Part shown: positions 10,415 through 21,700 of the stretch, one piece after another
Numbering within the stretch: the first letter of the stretch is position 1
Layout: the number at the start of each line of letters is the position of its first letter
Assembly: GCF_050003625.1 (NCBI RefSeq)
Contig: NC_134400.1
Coordinates: forward strand, 197,731,918-197,795,917
Length of the DNA stretch: 64,000 nt
Direction: 5' to 3'
Source: Haematobia irritans
Taxonomy: Eukaryota > Arthropoda > Insecta > Diptera > Muscidae
The notes under the pieces: generated by a model
What the model was told of the DNA's origin: nothing
Database searches by the model: none
The model's input: the letters and a program-made list of their open reading frames with translations, nothing else
Program-made: the position numbers and the translations under genes

Positions 10415-11291
10415 CTACCTGCGTACTTCCGCCGTCCATGTAGTGAATAGTGTGGCTGAGGATTTGGTGGGAGATATCCTCAAATTTCTTGCAGTGAAAT
10501 AACTGGTAAGATAAGCGAGGTAGACATCGATCGCAAATGTCATCAACAATGGGCCCGGATGCCATGATTGTGCAATCGTCCGCATAAGACACAATCTTGA
10601 CGCCGTCCGGAGGGGGTGGAATCGAGGACAGGTAGAGGTTAAACAGTGCCGGAGATATCACCCCGCCCTGGGGAACTCTCTGTTTAACTCTACGGGGTTT
10701 TGACTTCTTGTCCCTGAATTCCACGTACGACTGGCGTCCACACATATAATTCAGAACCCAACGCTTCGTTCCTGCCGGTAGGGACGTGTTCTCGATGTCC
10801 TCGAATAATGTGGCATGGTTGACTGTATCGAACACTTTCGATAGGTCAAGCGCCACGAGGACCGTCCTATGAAACGGCTTGGGCTGATTAAGTCCCCTAT
10901 TGATATGTGTCGAAATGGCATGTAAGGCTTTCGTCGTACTGTGTACCTTACGGAATCCATGTCTGCTGCTATCGCTGGCACCGCATCCTGCCACGTAGTC
11001 AGTATGACTATACTCCCGCAACGATGTTAAGCCGGAGCAGTTCCGGTAATGCACCCACTCCAAGCACCGGTTACACCTGACCGAAACCGAACGGTGGTGG
11101 ATCAGGTTTCGGCAGACTGAACAATACCATGGTCCGGGGTTCTCCTCTATCCCGGCTCGGACCAACATCAAACGGAGAAGGCTCCCCGGGGTGCACCTTC
11201 TCCAACACAAAAAAGACGGACGAGACAACACGTGCACTGATGTGGCAGCCGCTGGCCAATGGATGGGGTCCATCGGGTCAATCCGGTACAC
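10332..11291 (-). pseudogene. Non-LTR retrotransposon ORF2 remnant: 2A-like site, zinc finger, reverse transcriptase
   Basis: A 319-residue frame. Residues 47-54 are GIEENPGP, close to a 2A peptide end (canonical D-x-E-x-N-P-G-P; here Gly replaces Asp). Next is a PHD-like cluster (C57, C60, C73, C76, H81, C85). From residue 110 (HGFRKVHSTT) it is reverse transcriptase: motif A ALDLSKVFD (147-155), motif B VPQGGVIS (206-213), motif C YADD (236-239). The endonuclease domain expected between zinc finger and reverse transcriptase is missing, an in-frame internal deletion. After about residue 260 the frame leaves the real one. In an intact element this protein would nick DNA and copy its RNA at the target. 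The clade is not determined. Confidence 0.8.
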
Positions 11292-11489
11292 AGAACCCGC
11301 CGCCGTGGGATTGGCTAGGCTAGGAATATGTCTGGCGAACTGCTACAAACACTCATAATCTTTGCTCACCGTGCAAAAAGTGAAGACATCGATCTGTCTA
11401 AGTTATGCCTCTCTGGTTATGACCCAGGAGAGAATGGCAAAGTTCATGGTGGGTCCAAATCGGTTATGCCCACTCAATAGCCAATAAAT
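11292..11489. other. No gene; LINE flank
   Basis: Probably the region upstream of the LINE frame plus unassigned sequence. No distinct feature seen. Confidence 0.4.
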
Positions 11490-11985
11490 TTGTGGGGACT
11501 ATAACCTGGAGCACATCTGCGGTACGTCCAAATTGTATACCTCTGTCTCAGCAGCCCCAGACTTGACTGCTTCCGATTAAAAAACTCTACAATCTCAATA
11601 TTCTTACCTTGGAGCCAGTTGCAATTAAAATGCTAAAAAAACGATGCTCTTACCGGAATTGGTATAACAATCTTAGATGTTGCGGCGGGAAATATTCTTG
11701 TGCGGGACATGTTAGGTGTCTGACGATCCACTGCATCCTGCCACGTCAGTAGGACTCAGCGCCCTCAGCGCCCTCAGCGATGTTATGATGGAGCAGTTTC
11801 AAAAGAGCACTCTCTTCAGGCACCAGTCACAAATTGCCGAAACCCAATGATGTAGCGGGTTTCGGTACACTGAACAATTCCATGGCGCGGCTTTTTCCTC
11901 TACTCTGGCTCAGACCAGAAGGAAAGAGAGGAGGCACCCTGGAATGCATCAACTCCAACACCAAAAAAACGGACGAAACAACACT
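11490..11985 (-). repeat. Second copy of LINE zinc-finger and thumb segments
   Basis: 11490-11575 repeats the thumb block of 9935-10030; 11700-11985 repeats 10980-11235 (zinc-finger/2A-like region) in more damaged form, including TTTCGG..CTGAACAAT..CCATGG..GG and CTCCAACACCAAAAAAACGG. A 9-bp unit GCGCCCTCA is duplicated at about 11760-11778. A deletion has joined blocks that should be 1 kb apart. Confidence 0.65.
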
Positions 11986-12581
11986 ACTCGGCATAAAGAC
12001 TTACTGTTTGGCAATCGAGGCCTGCTAAGAAACCCCATTTACCTTTTTCACAACCATTGGGCTAGACTCACACAAACACACACATACACCCAAATACATC
12101 AATGTGTTTACAATGCATACATTAATGTGTGTATATGCCAATATATGCGTATGAATTGCCCACATTTGTAGTTCAAAACTAGAGGGAAATGTTGCCTCTG
12201 GTAAACACTGTACGCGTATGCATGGTGTTTTAGGTCAATTTAAGGAACCCATTTGCAATTGGCCATACAATAGACTTTTTTGTTTGTTAAAGTCTATTCC
12301 AATATAGAAAGAAGCCTGTCCAGCATGTTGATTGTTTAAATACAGCTGTAAAAAAATTTTGCGCGCTAATTGAGTTGTTAAATGTCTATTGAGCTTGTAT
12401 GCTCCATGAGTGTATGGGTTAACTTAGATAGGAGCAATGATTATGGCTCATAAGAGTGCATATGAAAGGGGGAAAAGGGATCCCGAGAGCTTGAGTTTAA
12501 AAGAGGAGGAAAGACTTATACGACAGACGGACAAATCTGTCCACCTCGTCTTTGAATTTCTCCATAACCAAGGATATATAT
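11986..12581. other. No gene recognised; CA-rich microsatellite
   Basis: Non-repetitive AT-rich sequence with a CA-rich run around 12069-12095. The reading frame that starts at 12437 has no recognisable domain and runs into known repeats, so I do not call it. Confidence 0.45.
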
Positions 12582-12734
12582 ATACAGGGTTGCTGAAATG
12601 TATTGTAATCATCTTCTATCATTTCCAAACCGCTCGTCTGACACTTCACAAATATATTATCCAGTGTATGTTCATTTTATTTTTTACAGGCTTACAAAAG
12701 CATTTTGATCTATTCCATTCAGATATAAATCCCC
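12582..12734 (+). repeat. Dispersed repeat X, copy 1
   Basis: Begins ACAGGGTTGCTGAAATGTATTG and ends near GCTTACAAAAGCATTTTGATC..TTCAGATATAAA. The same layout is present in inverse orientation at 23541-23735. The CAGGGT-like outer end suggests a hAT-type MITE, but I cannot see a second inverted end. Confidence 0.5.
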
Positions 12735-12795
12735 GGTCTACAAAGTGGTGCAGGATATAATATAGTCGGCCCCGCCCGACTTTAGACTTTCCTTA
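12735..12795 (+). repeat. INE-1-like family 3 end fragment
   Basis: Carries the family 3 ACTTGT-side terminal block: GTGGTGCAGGATATAATA, GTCGGCCCCGCCCGACTTTA, TTCCTTACTT. Only about 60 bp is present, abutting the next element. Confidence 0.7.
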
Positions 12796-14436
12796 CTTAT
12801 TATAGCCTCCACCATATGATGGGGGTATATTAACTTTGTCATTCCGTTTGTAACACATCGAAATATTGCTCTAAGACGCCATAAAGTATATATATTCTGT
12901 CCGTCCGTCCGTGCGTCTGTTGAAATCACGCTAACTTCCGAACGAAACAAGCTATCGACTTGAAACTTGGTACAAGTAGTTGTTATTTATGTAGGTCGGA
13001 TGGTATTGCAAATGGGCCATATCGGTCTACTTTTACGTATAGCCCCCATATAAACGGACCCCCAAATTTGGCTTGCGAGGCCTCTAAGAGAAGCAAATTT
13101 CATCCGATCCGGCTGAAATTTGGTACACGGTGTTAGTATATGGTCTCTAACAAATTTGCAAAAATTGGTCCACATCGGTCCATAATTATATATAGCCCCC
13201 ATATAAACCGATCCCCCGATTTGGCTTGCGAGGCCTCTAAGAGAAGCAAATTCCATCCGATCCGGCTGAAATTTGGTACATGGTGTTAGTATATGGTATT
13301 TAACAACCATGCAAAAATTGGTCCACATCGGTCCATAATTATATATAGCCCCCATATAAATCGATCCCACGATTTGGCTTGCGAGGCCTCTAAGAGAAGC
13401 AAATTTCATCCGATCTGGCTGAAATTTGGTACATGGTGTTAGTATATGGTCTTTAACAACCATGCAAAAATTGGTCCACATCGGTCCATAATTATATATA
13501 GCCCCCATATAAACCGATCCCCCGATTTGGCTTGCGAGGCCTCTAAGAGAAGCAAATTTCATCCGATCCGGCTGAAATTTGGTACATGGTGTTAGTATAT
13601 GGTATTTAACAACCATGCAAAAATTGGTCCACATCGGTCCATAATTATATATAGCCCCCATATAAATCGATCCCCCGATTTGGCTTGCGAGGCCTCTAAG
13701 AGAAGCAAATTTCATCCGATCTGGCTGAAATTTGGTACATGGTGTTAGTATATGATCTCTAACAAATATGCAAAAATTGGTCCACATCGGTCCATAATTA
13801 TATATAGCGCCCATATAAACCGATCCCCAGATTTGGGTTGCGGAGCCTCAAAGAGAAGCAAATTTCATCCGATCCGCCTGAAATTTGGTACATTATATTG
13901 GTATATGGTCTCTAACAACCTTGCAAAAATTGGTCCACATCGGTTCATAATTATATATAGTCCCCATATAATCCGATCCCCAGATTTGGCTTTGGAAGTC
14001 TCTAAGAGAAGCAAATTTCATCCAAGCCGGTTGTAATTTGGAACATGGTCTTAGTATATGATCTTTAACAACCGTGCCAGAATTGGTCCATATCGGTCCA
14101 TAATTATATATAGCCCCCATATAAAACGTTCTCCAGATTTGACCTCCGGAGCCTCTTGGAGGAGCAAAATTCATCCGATACGGTTCAAATTAGGAACGTG
14201 GTGTTAGTATATGGTCGCTAACAACCATACCAAAATTGGTCCAATCACACAAAAATTGGTGCATATCGGTTCATAATCATGGTTGCCACTAGAGCCAAAA
14301 ATAATCCACCAACATTTTATTTCTATAGAAAATTTTGTCAAAATTTTATTTCTAGAGAAAATTTTGTTAAAATTTTATTTCTAGAGAAAATTTTGTTAAA
14401 ATTTTATTTCTATAGAAAATTTTGTTCAAATTTATA
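12796..14436 (+). mobile_element. INE-1-like family 1, copy 3 (right end lost)
   Basis: Starts with the degenerate hairpin TATAGCCTCCACCATATGATGG, followed by CCGTCCGTCCGT and then central repeats. From 13194 the AGCCCCC landmarks are spaced exactly 153 bp (13194, 13347, 13500, 13653, 13806). Alternate repeats are more alike (GGTATTTAAC against GGTCTTTAAC), giving a 306-bp dimer. The copy ends with CATGGTTGCCACTAGAGCC and a short 29-bp satellite run (about 14310-14430). The ACTTGT end is missing. The 275-residue minus-strand frame at 12987-13814 is a by-product of the 153-bp period. Confidence 0.85.
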
Positions 14437-15071
14437 ACGCGATCGCTTCGCATACTAACATTGTAGTAGACTAGCACTCCTCACCACCTCCTCCCATACC
14501 AAACCTCCGCGATTCGCTCTTTTCAGATGTTCGAAGCTTGACAAGTAGGAAAGCGAGTGGCCTAAACCGCTGCCGAACTTCCGATAGTAGAACCGATTCA
14601 TCCTAACGCGATCCGTTCGCATACTAACATTGTAGTAGACTAGCACTCCTCACCACCTCCTCCCATAGCCTACCTCCGCAATCCGCTCGTTTCAGAAGTT
14701 CGGCTGATTTCGCGATTCGTCCGCTTCACTCTAGTGCTAGTCGAATCCTCTCGTTTCCCTATTATCATTACAGGGATCGAACGGACACCATCGTAATTCC
14801 CGGCTACGAACATCACTCCGCCCGACACCTTCGTCATCGCCGTTTACGAACACCAGTCGGCCCGACACCATCTTTATCCACGTTTACGAACACCAGTTGG
14901 CCCGACACCGCCGCCACCGCCGCCACCCCCGTACATCAGCAACACCATCAGTATTACACCGTTTCATCTCCGACACCGTTTCATCATCGTCACCAACCAG
15001 CATCACCACCGTCGCCCGTCAGCATGGCACAAGTCCTTGTCACCGTCCAACACAGCACAGTTCACGACTCA
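14437..15071. other. GC-richer island with direct repeats, origin unknown
   Basis: Distinctly richer in C and G than its surroundings. A block of about 64 bp (AACGCGATC..TCGCATACTAACATTG..CACCTCCTCCCATA) occurs at 14437-14500 and again at 14606-14669, 169 bp apart. Further on a unit of about 40 bp with GTTTACGAACACCAG and GGCCCGACACC repeats (about 14841 and 14881), followed by CCGCCA and CAC-rich low complexity. No convincing protein. It might be part of an LTR retrotransposon untranslated region, but I see no LTR pair. Confidence 0.5.
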
Positions 15072-15567
15072 CCATTTGGCACAAGTATATGTTTTGGCTC
15101 AGAATGGAACCCTATTGATTTTGGAAGAAATCGGTTTAGATTTAGATATAGCTCCCATATATATCTTTCGTCCGATTGAGACTCATATGACCACAGAGGC
15201 AAAGTTTACTACCGATCTTCGTGAAATTTTGCACAGAGGGTAGAATTGACATTCTACCAATACTTGGTAAATTTGATTGAAATCGGTTCAGATTTAGATA
15301 TAGCTCACATATATATCTTTCGTCCGATTTGAACTTATATGGCCAGAAAAGCCAGAGTTTTGCCGTGATTTGCTTCAAATTTTGCACATGGGGTACGTTT
15401 AATAGTATCGTTAAGTATGTCAAAATTTGTTAAAATCGGTTCAGATTTAGATATAGCTCACATATATATCTTTCGCTCGATTTGGACTTATATGGCCACA
15501 AAACCAGAGTTTTGTCCTGACTTACTTCAAATTTTGCACAAGCGGTACTTTTAACGATACTATTGTA

Positions 15568-16501
15568 AAGGGTGATTCTTTTGAGGTTAGGATTTTCATG
15601 CATTAGTATTTGACAGATCACGTGGGATTTCAGACATGGTGTCAAAGAGAAAGATGTTCAGTATGCTTTGACATTTCATCATGAATAGACTTACTAACGA
15701 GCCACAACGTCGAATTTTCAGTGAATGGGCCCTAGAAAAGTTGGCAGAAAATCCGCTTTTTTATCGACAAATTTTGTTCAGCGATGAGGCTCATTTCTGG
15801 TTGAATGGCTACGTAAATAAGCAAAATTGCCGCATTTGGAGTGAAGAGCAACCAGAAGCCGTTCAAGAACTGCCCATGCATCCCGAAAAATGCACTGTTT
15901 GGTGTGGTTTGTACGCTGGTGGAATCATTGGACCGTATTTTTTCAAAGATGCTGTTGGACGCAACGTTACGGTGAATGGCGATCGCTATCGTTCGATGCT
16001 AACAAACTTTTTGTTGCCAAAAATGGAAGAACTGAACTTGGTTGACATGTGGTTTCAACAAGATGGCGCTACATGCCACACAGCTCGCGATTCTATGGCA
16101 TTTTGAGGGAAAACTTCGGAGAACAATTCATCTCAAGAAATGGACCGGTAAGTTGGCCACCAAGATCATGCGATTTGACGCCTTTAGACTATTTTTTGTG
16201 GGGCTACGTCAAGTCTAAAGTCTACAGAAATAAGCCAGCAACTATTCCAGCTTTGGAAGACAACATTTCCGAAGAAATTCGGGCTATTCCGGCCGTAATG
16301 CTCGAAAAAGTTGCCCAAAATTGGACTTTCCGAATGGACCACCTAAGACGCAGCCGCGGTCAACATTTAAATGAAATTATCTTCAAAAAGTAAATGTCAT
16401 GGACCAATCTAACGTTTCAAATAAAGAACCGATGAGATTTTGCAAATTTTATGCGTTTTTTTTTTTAAAAAAAGTTATCAAGCTCTTAACAAATCACCCT
16501 T
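15568..16501 (+). mobile_element. DD41D (rosa/Visitor-like) transposon copy 1, internally deleted
   Basis: TA duplication at 15566-15567 and 16502-16503. Outer inverted repeat AAGGGTGATT is perfect for 10 bp, then partial. At 934 bp it is short for the superfamily because the DNA-binding half of the transposase gene is deleted. Confidence 0.9.
15681..16393 (+). pseudogene. DD41D mariner-like transposase, copy 1, N-terminal deletion and frameshift
   Basis: Begins MNRLTNE (the start also seen in copy 2) and then jumps to RRIFSEWALEKLAENPLFY, so the helix-turn-helix region is gone. Catalytic residues are present: Asp in LFSDEAHF, Asp in FQQDGATCH, third Asp in DLTPLDYF, with 41 residues between the last two. 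A single missing C near 16102 shifts the frame inside SMAILRENFG; the rest continues at 16103-16393 to LNEIIFKK. Without the shift it matches copy 2 at almost every residue. Confidence 0.9.
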
Positions 16502-17134
16502 TATGTGCCAAATATGGTCAAAATCGATTCAGATTTAGATATAGCTCCCATATATATGTTTCGTCCGATTTGAACTTATATGGCCTCAAAATCCAGGGTT
16601 TTACCGTGATTTCCTTCAAATTTCGCACTAGGAGTACGTTTAGTAGTATCGGTAATTGTGCCAAATTTGGTTGAAATCGGTTCAGATTTAGATATGGCTC
16701 CCATATATATCTTCCGTCCGATTTGTACTCATATGACCAGGGGGGGGGGGGGTTTGGGCAAAGTTATACTCCCATTGACGTGAAATTTCGCATAGATAGC
16801 AGAATTATTATTCTAACTATACATGTCAAATTTAGTCAAAATCGGTTCAGATTATATATAGCTCCCATATATAGGTACACCAGAGTTGGGGAAATATGTT
16901 ATGGTAGACTGTTACACATTTTAGACCCATTTTCAATGGAAGTTTCCTCCAATTAACTGGATAGCGTTAGCCGATTTAAATTTTAATTCTAGAGATTTTG
17001 TAGAAGTAAAAAAATTGTCTCCTTTATATAGCTTCCAGCAAATGTAAAGTGGTTGAGATGGTAACACAAATTTTGGCCTATATAGGGGTGAAGGGTATAA
17101 TATAGTCGGCCCCGCCCGACTTTAGACTTTATTT

Positions 17135-18229
17135 ACTTGTTTTATTTATATAGTAGTAAAAAAATGGTCCTTGTACCATAATCTCAGTCAAATTATATAT
17201 ATATATATATGGGGTCTTTGTGACTATGCTACAGTGGCTCAAAGCTTTAGCAATTCCGATTCGATTCGACCAGTATTTAATGGCCCAGTTAAGTTGGTTA
17301 TTTGTTATTTGTGGTATTCAATCAATTAGTTTTTATTTTATTCATCCTCCTCTTGATGTTGTTGTTGTTGTTGTTGGTATGAACGGACATGGACATATGC
17401 ATGCTTATAATGCCACCATCCATCCATCGAATCATCCATTGATTCATTCATTTATTCGCTCAATCGATTGGTATTTTAAGCGTGCATCTGATGTGGCTTC
17501 TGAGCAGGTTGCTGCTGTTGGAATGCAAATATCGTAGCATCGGCTTACGTGATGTTGGTGTATTCTCCTGATGCCCCTGGTGATGTCAAGGAGGTAGCAG
17601 ATGTTGTTTGATGATATCTGAAAGCAGTAGGGCCCACTTACCCAAACGATGGAATCCTTCATGTTCAAATGCATCATTGTCATAACAAATGAATAAATTT
17701 TTATTATTTGCTTTATGGCTGTATGTATGATTTTTCTGCAATAAAACGAAATCTACTTTCACGAAAATATTTTTATGAATTTTTTTTTAAATATTCATTT
17801 ATGACAATTTGTTAAATGTTAATAGGATCAAAGAAAACAACAAAAAAAAATCAGTTGTCAGTTTGTTATGAATAAATGATATGGGACCCTTCATAACGGT
17901 ATGAAGTGTACATTGATATTGCATTCAGTATGTAACATGGGCTGATATAGAGGGTATCCAATATGTAATGCAACAAAGTAAAGCGCTTTATATATTTTTA
18001 ATTTTTTGGTTCAACAAATGCCGGAAATAACATCAAATTTAAGGATTGATTTAAAAGTGTTCGAAAAGCCATCACACGCAGTACCAAATTGGCTTTGCTA
18101 TATTATGGACCATTATCGGTGAGCACCGTGTTGAGATCATCGACACTTTGGTATTTTTTAGGGCCAACCTTAGTCTCCAAGATTCCGCAAGAGCAAATGT
18201 CCAAGAGATTGGGATACGGAGAATTAGGT
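17135..18229. other. No gene recognised
   Basis: AT-rich sequence with (AT)n at about 17197-17210 and a (GTT)n run near 17357-17375. Short frames here have no recognisable domain. The part around 18115-18165 resembles 1-60 and 53690-53710 (ATCGACACTTTGGTATTTTT), a minor dispersed repeat. Confidence 0.45.
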
Positions 18230-18710
18230 GCACGGTTATCAAAACTGGTACACAATTCTACCAAACATGGTAGATTTTTTACTGTTTGGTAGATTGGTAG
18301 GTTAGGTTAGGTTAGGTTAGGTTAGGTGGCAGCCCGATGTATCAGGCTCACTTAGACTCTTCAGTCCATTGTGATACCACATTGGTGAACTTCTCTCTTA
18401 TCACTGAGTGCTGCCCGATTCCATGTTAAGCTAAATGACAAGGGACCTCCTTTTTATAGCCGAGTCCGAACGGCGTTCCACATTGCAGTGAAACCACTTA
18501 GAGAAGCTTTGAAACCCTCAGAAATGTCACCAGCATTACTGAGGTGGGATAATCCACCGCTGAAAAACTTTTTGGTGTTCGGTCGAAGCAGGAATCGAAC
18601 CCACGACCTTGTGTATGCAAGGCGGGCATGCTAACCATTGCACCACGGTGGCTTGGTAGATTGGTAGAATTCTAGATGCATTGGTAGATTTTGCAAATTA
18701 TTCATAAATA
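18230..18710 (+). repeat. Family F repeat at the edge of a satellite array (SINE inserted)
   Basis: Contains GCACGGTTATCAAAACTGG, ATTCTACCAAACATGGTAG and ACTGTTTGGTAGATTGGTAG, with the 29-bp array starting directly after it. The same order (motif block, then array) is found at 54793-55800 and, inverted, at 53500-53640. Confidence 0.65.
18301..18653 (-). mobile_element. SINE copy 3, full length
   Basis: 14-bp target duplication TGGTAGATTGGTAG at 18287-18300 and 18654-18667. A box (GCAATGGTTAGCATGCC) and B box (GTCGTGGGTTCGATTCC) are both well preserved, and the tail has five TTAGG-type units (CCTAA on the element strand). It is among the best preserved copies in the window. Confidence 0.94.
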
Positions 18711-21700
18711 ATATTGTGACAAAATTCTCTATAGAAACAAAATTTTGACAAAATTTTCTATAGAAATAAAATTTTGACAAATTTTTCTATAGAAATAAAA
18801 TTTTGACTAAAATTCTAGAGAAATAAATTTTTTACAAAAAATTTCTATAGAAACAAAGTTTTCACAAAATTTTCGATAGAAATAAAATTCTGACAAAATT
18901 TTCAATAGAAATAAATTTTTGACAAAATTGTCTATAAAAATAAAATTTTCACAAAATATTCAATTGAGATAAAATTTTGACAAAATTGTCAATAGAAATC
19001 AAATTTTGACAAAATCTACAGAAATAAAATGTTGATCAAATTTTCTATAGAAACAAAATTTTGACAAAAATGTTCTTCACAAATAAAATTTTGACAAAAA
19101 TGTTCTATAGAAATAAAATTTTGACAACATTTTCTATTGAAATTAAACTTTGACAAAATTTTCCATAGAAATAAAATTTTGATAAAATTCTCTACAGAAA
19201 AAAAAAAAAATATTGACAAAAATTTTCTATAGAAATAAAATTTTGATAAAATTTTCTACGAACATAAAATTTTGATAAAATTCTCTATAGAAATAAAATG
19301 TTGACAACAATTTTCTGTAGAAATAAAATTTTGACAAAATTTTCTATAGACATAAAATTTGGATAAAATTTTCTATGGAACTAAAATTTTGACAAAAAAT
19401 TTCTATGAATATAAAATTTTGATAAAAAATTCTACGAACATACAATTTTGATAAAATTCTCTACAGAAATAAAATTTTCACAAAAATTGTCTGTAGAAAT
19501 AAAATTTTGACTAAAATTCTGTAGAAATACAATTTTGACAAAATTTTCTATAGAAATTAAATTTTGACAAAATTTTTCTATAGAAATAAAAGTTGGATAC
19601 AATCTTCTATGTTATGAACATAAAATCTTGATACAATTTTCTACGAAGATAAAATTTTGGTAGAATTCTCTACAAATATAAAATTTTGACTAAAATTCTA
19701 TACAAACAACTTTTTGAAAATTGTAATAATATGTGCGAAAATAATTCGACAAAATTTTCTATAGAAATAAAATTTTGACAAAATTTTCTATAGAAATAAA
19801 ATTTTGACAAAATTTTCTATAGAAATAAAATTTTGTCAAATTTTGCTACAAAAATAAAATTTTGATAACATTTTCTATAGAAATTAAATTTTGATAAAAA
19901 TGTCAATAGATTTGAAATTTTGATAAAAATGTCAATAGATTTGAAAGTTGGATAAAAATTTCAATAGAAATAAAATTTTGATAAAATTTTCTATGAACAT
20001 ACAAATTTTGATAGATTTCTCAAAGAAATAAAATATTGACTCAATTTCTATAAAAATTAAATTTTGGCAAAAAAATTTCTATAGAAATAAAGTTTTGAAC
20101 ATTGTAATAATGCCCCATATTATATATTCGGAATCGTAAAATTTTCGGTCAGTGGTATTTTCTTAATCCTAAAACAGATTTGCTATAGAAATAAAATTTT
20201 GAAATTTGTTATAATATGTGAAATAATATTTTGGTAAAATTTTCAATAGAAACAAAATTTGATAAAATTTTCTTTGGAAATAAAATATTAAAAAAAAATT
20301 CTAGAGAAATAAAATTTTTACAAAACTTTTCTATATAAACAAAGTTTTGACAACATTTTCGACAGAAATAAAATTCTGACAAAATTTTCAATAGAAATAA
20401 ATTTTTGACAAAATTGTCTATAGAAATAAAATTTTCACAAAATATTCAATTGAAATAAAATGTTGACAAAATTTTCTACCGAAATAAAATTTTGACAAAA
20501 TTTTCTACCGAAATAAAATTTTGACAAAATTTTCTATAAAAACAAAATTTTGACAAAATTGTTCTTTACAAATAAAATTTTGACAAAAATATTCTATAGA
20601 AATAAAATTTTGACAAAATTTTCTATAAAAATGAAACTTGGATAAAATTTTCCATAGAAATAAATTTTTGATAAAATTCTCTACAGAAAAAAAATATTGA
20701 CAAAATTTTTCTATAGAAATAAAATTTTGATAAAATTTTCTACAAACATAAAATTTTGATAAATTTCTCTATAGAAATAAAATTTTGACAAAAATTTTCT
20801 GTAGAAATAAAATTTTGACAAAATTTTCTATAGACCTAAAATTTGGATAAAATTTTCTATGGAACTAAAATTTTGACAAAAAACTTCTATGAATATCAAA
20901 TTTTGATAAAAATTTCTATGAACATACAATTTTGATAAAATTCTCTACAGAAATAAAATTTTCATAAAAATTTTCTTTAGAAATAAAATTTTGACAAAAA
21001 TTTTCTATAGAAATAAAATGTTTATAAAATTTTCTATGGAACTAAAGTTTTGAAAAAATTTTCTATGAATATAAATTTTTGACAAAATTTTCTACGAACA
21101 TACAATTTTGATAAAAGTTTCTATAGAAATAAATTTTGAAAATGGTAATAATATTTAAAAAAATATTTTGACAAAATTTTTTATAGAAACAAATCCTCTA
21201 CTTGCAGCAAAACTATCAACCAATTATCAGAACAAATTCTGGTAGTTCACCAAATCTAAAGTGAACCAGACTTGAACATTATGATAGTCGGTTTTTGCCG
21301 AAATAAATCTTCATAAACCTTCTTTCGGAAGGTTCAAGTGTGGTTCACTTTGGGTTTGTTGAAGTACCAGAATGTGTTCTGATAATTGGTTGACAGTTTT
21401 GCTGCAAGTAGAGGATGCCGATGAGGAATGTGGTAATTCCAAAACGTGCGTCCATCCAACCATTTTGATAAAATTTTCGATAGAAATAACATTTTAGACA
21501 TAAAATTTTAATAGAATTCTCTACAGAAATAAAATTTTGACTAAAATTCTGTAGAAATACAATTTTGACAAAAATTTTCTATCGAAATAAAATTTTGACA
21601 AAAATTTTCTATAGAAATAAAATTTCGACAAAAAATTTCTATAGAAATAAAATGTTGACAAAAATTTTCTGTAGAAATAAAATTTTGACAAAAATTTTCT

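Larger units (their letters stand above)
15072..17134 (+). mobile_element. INE-1-like family 3, copy 1 (left truncated, interrupted)
   Basis: Central repeats with the core GATTTAGATATAGCTCC and CATATATATCTTTCGTCCGA; interrupted at 15568-16501 by a DD41D transposon. It finishes with GAAGGGTATAATATAGTC, the GC-rich block GGCCCCGCCCGACTTTAG and TTTACTTGT at the end. A run of 12 G lies at 16741-16752. The hairpin end is not present on the left. Confidence 0.75.

Noticed and set aside
12437..12760. 107-residue frame as a host gene
   Set aside because: The second half lies in dispersed repeat X and a family 3 end fragment; the first half has no recognisable motif.
12987..13814. 275-residue minus-strand frame with 51-residue repeats (similar ones at 2602-3384, 43672-44356, 44306-45088)
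   Set aside because: The central repeat is 153 bp, a multiple of three, so an open unit gives a long repetitive frame in either strand. Copies elsewhere are broken, and no domain is recognisable.
14437..15071. Solo LTR of a retrotransposon
   Set aside because: No TG...CA ends, no flanking duplication and no primer-binding site could be seen, so it was left as unknown.
18301..18326. TTAGG repeats as telomeric sequence
   Set aside because: The run is the tail of a SINE with a target duplication, only a few units long, and recurs at the same place in other SINE copies.
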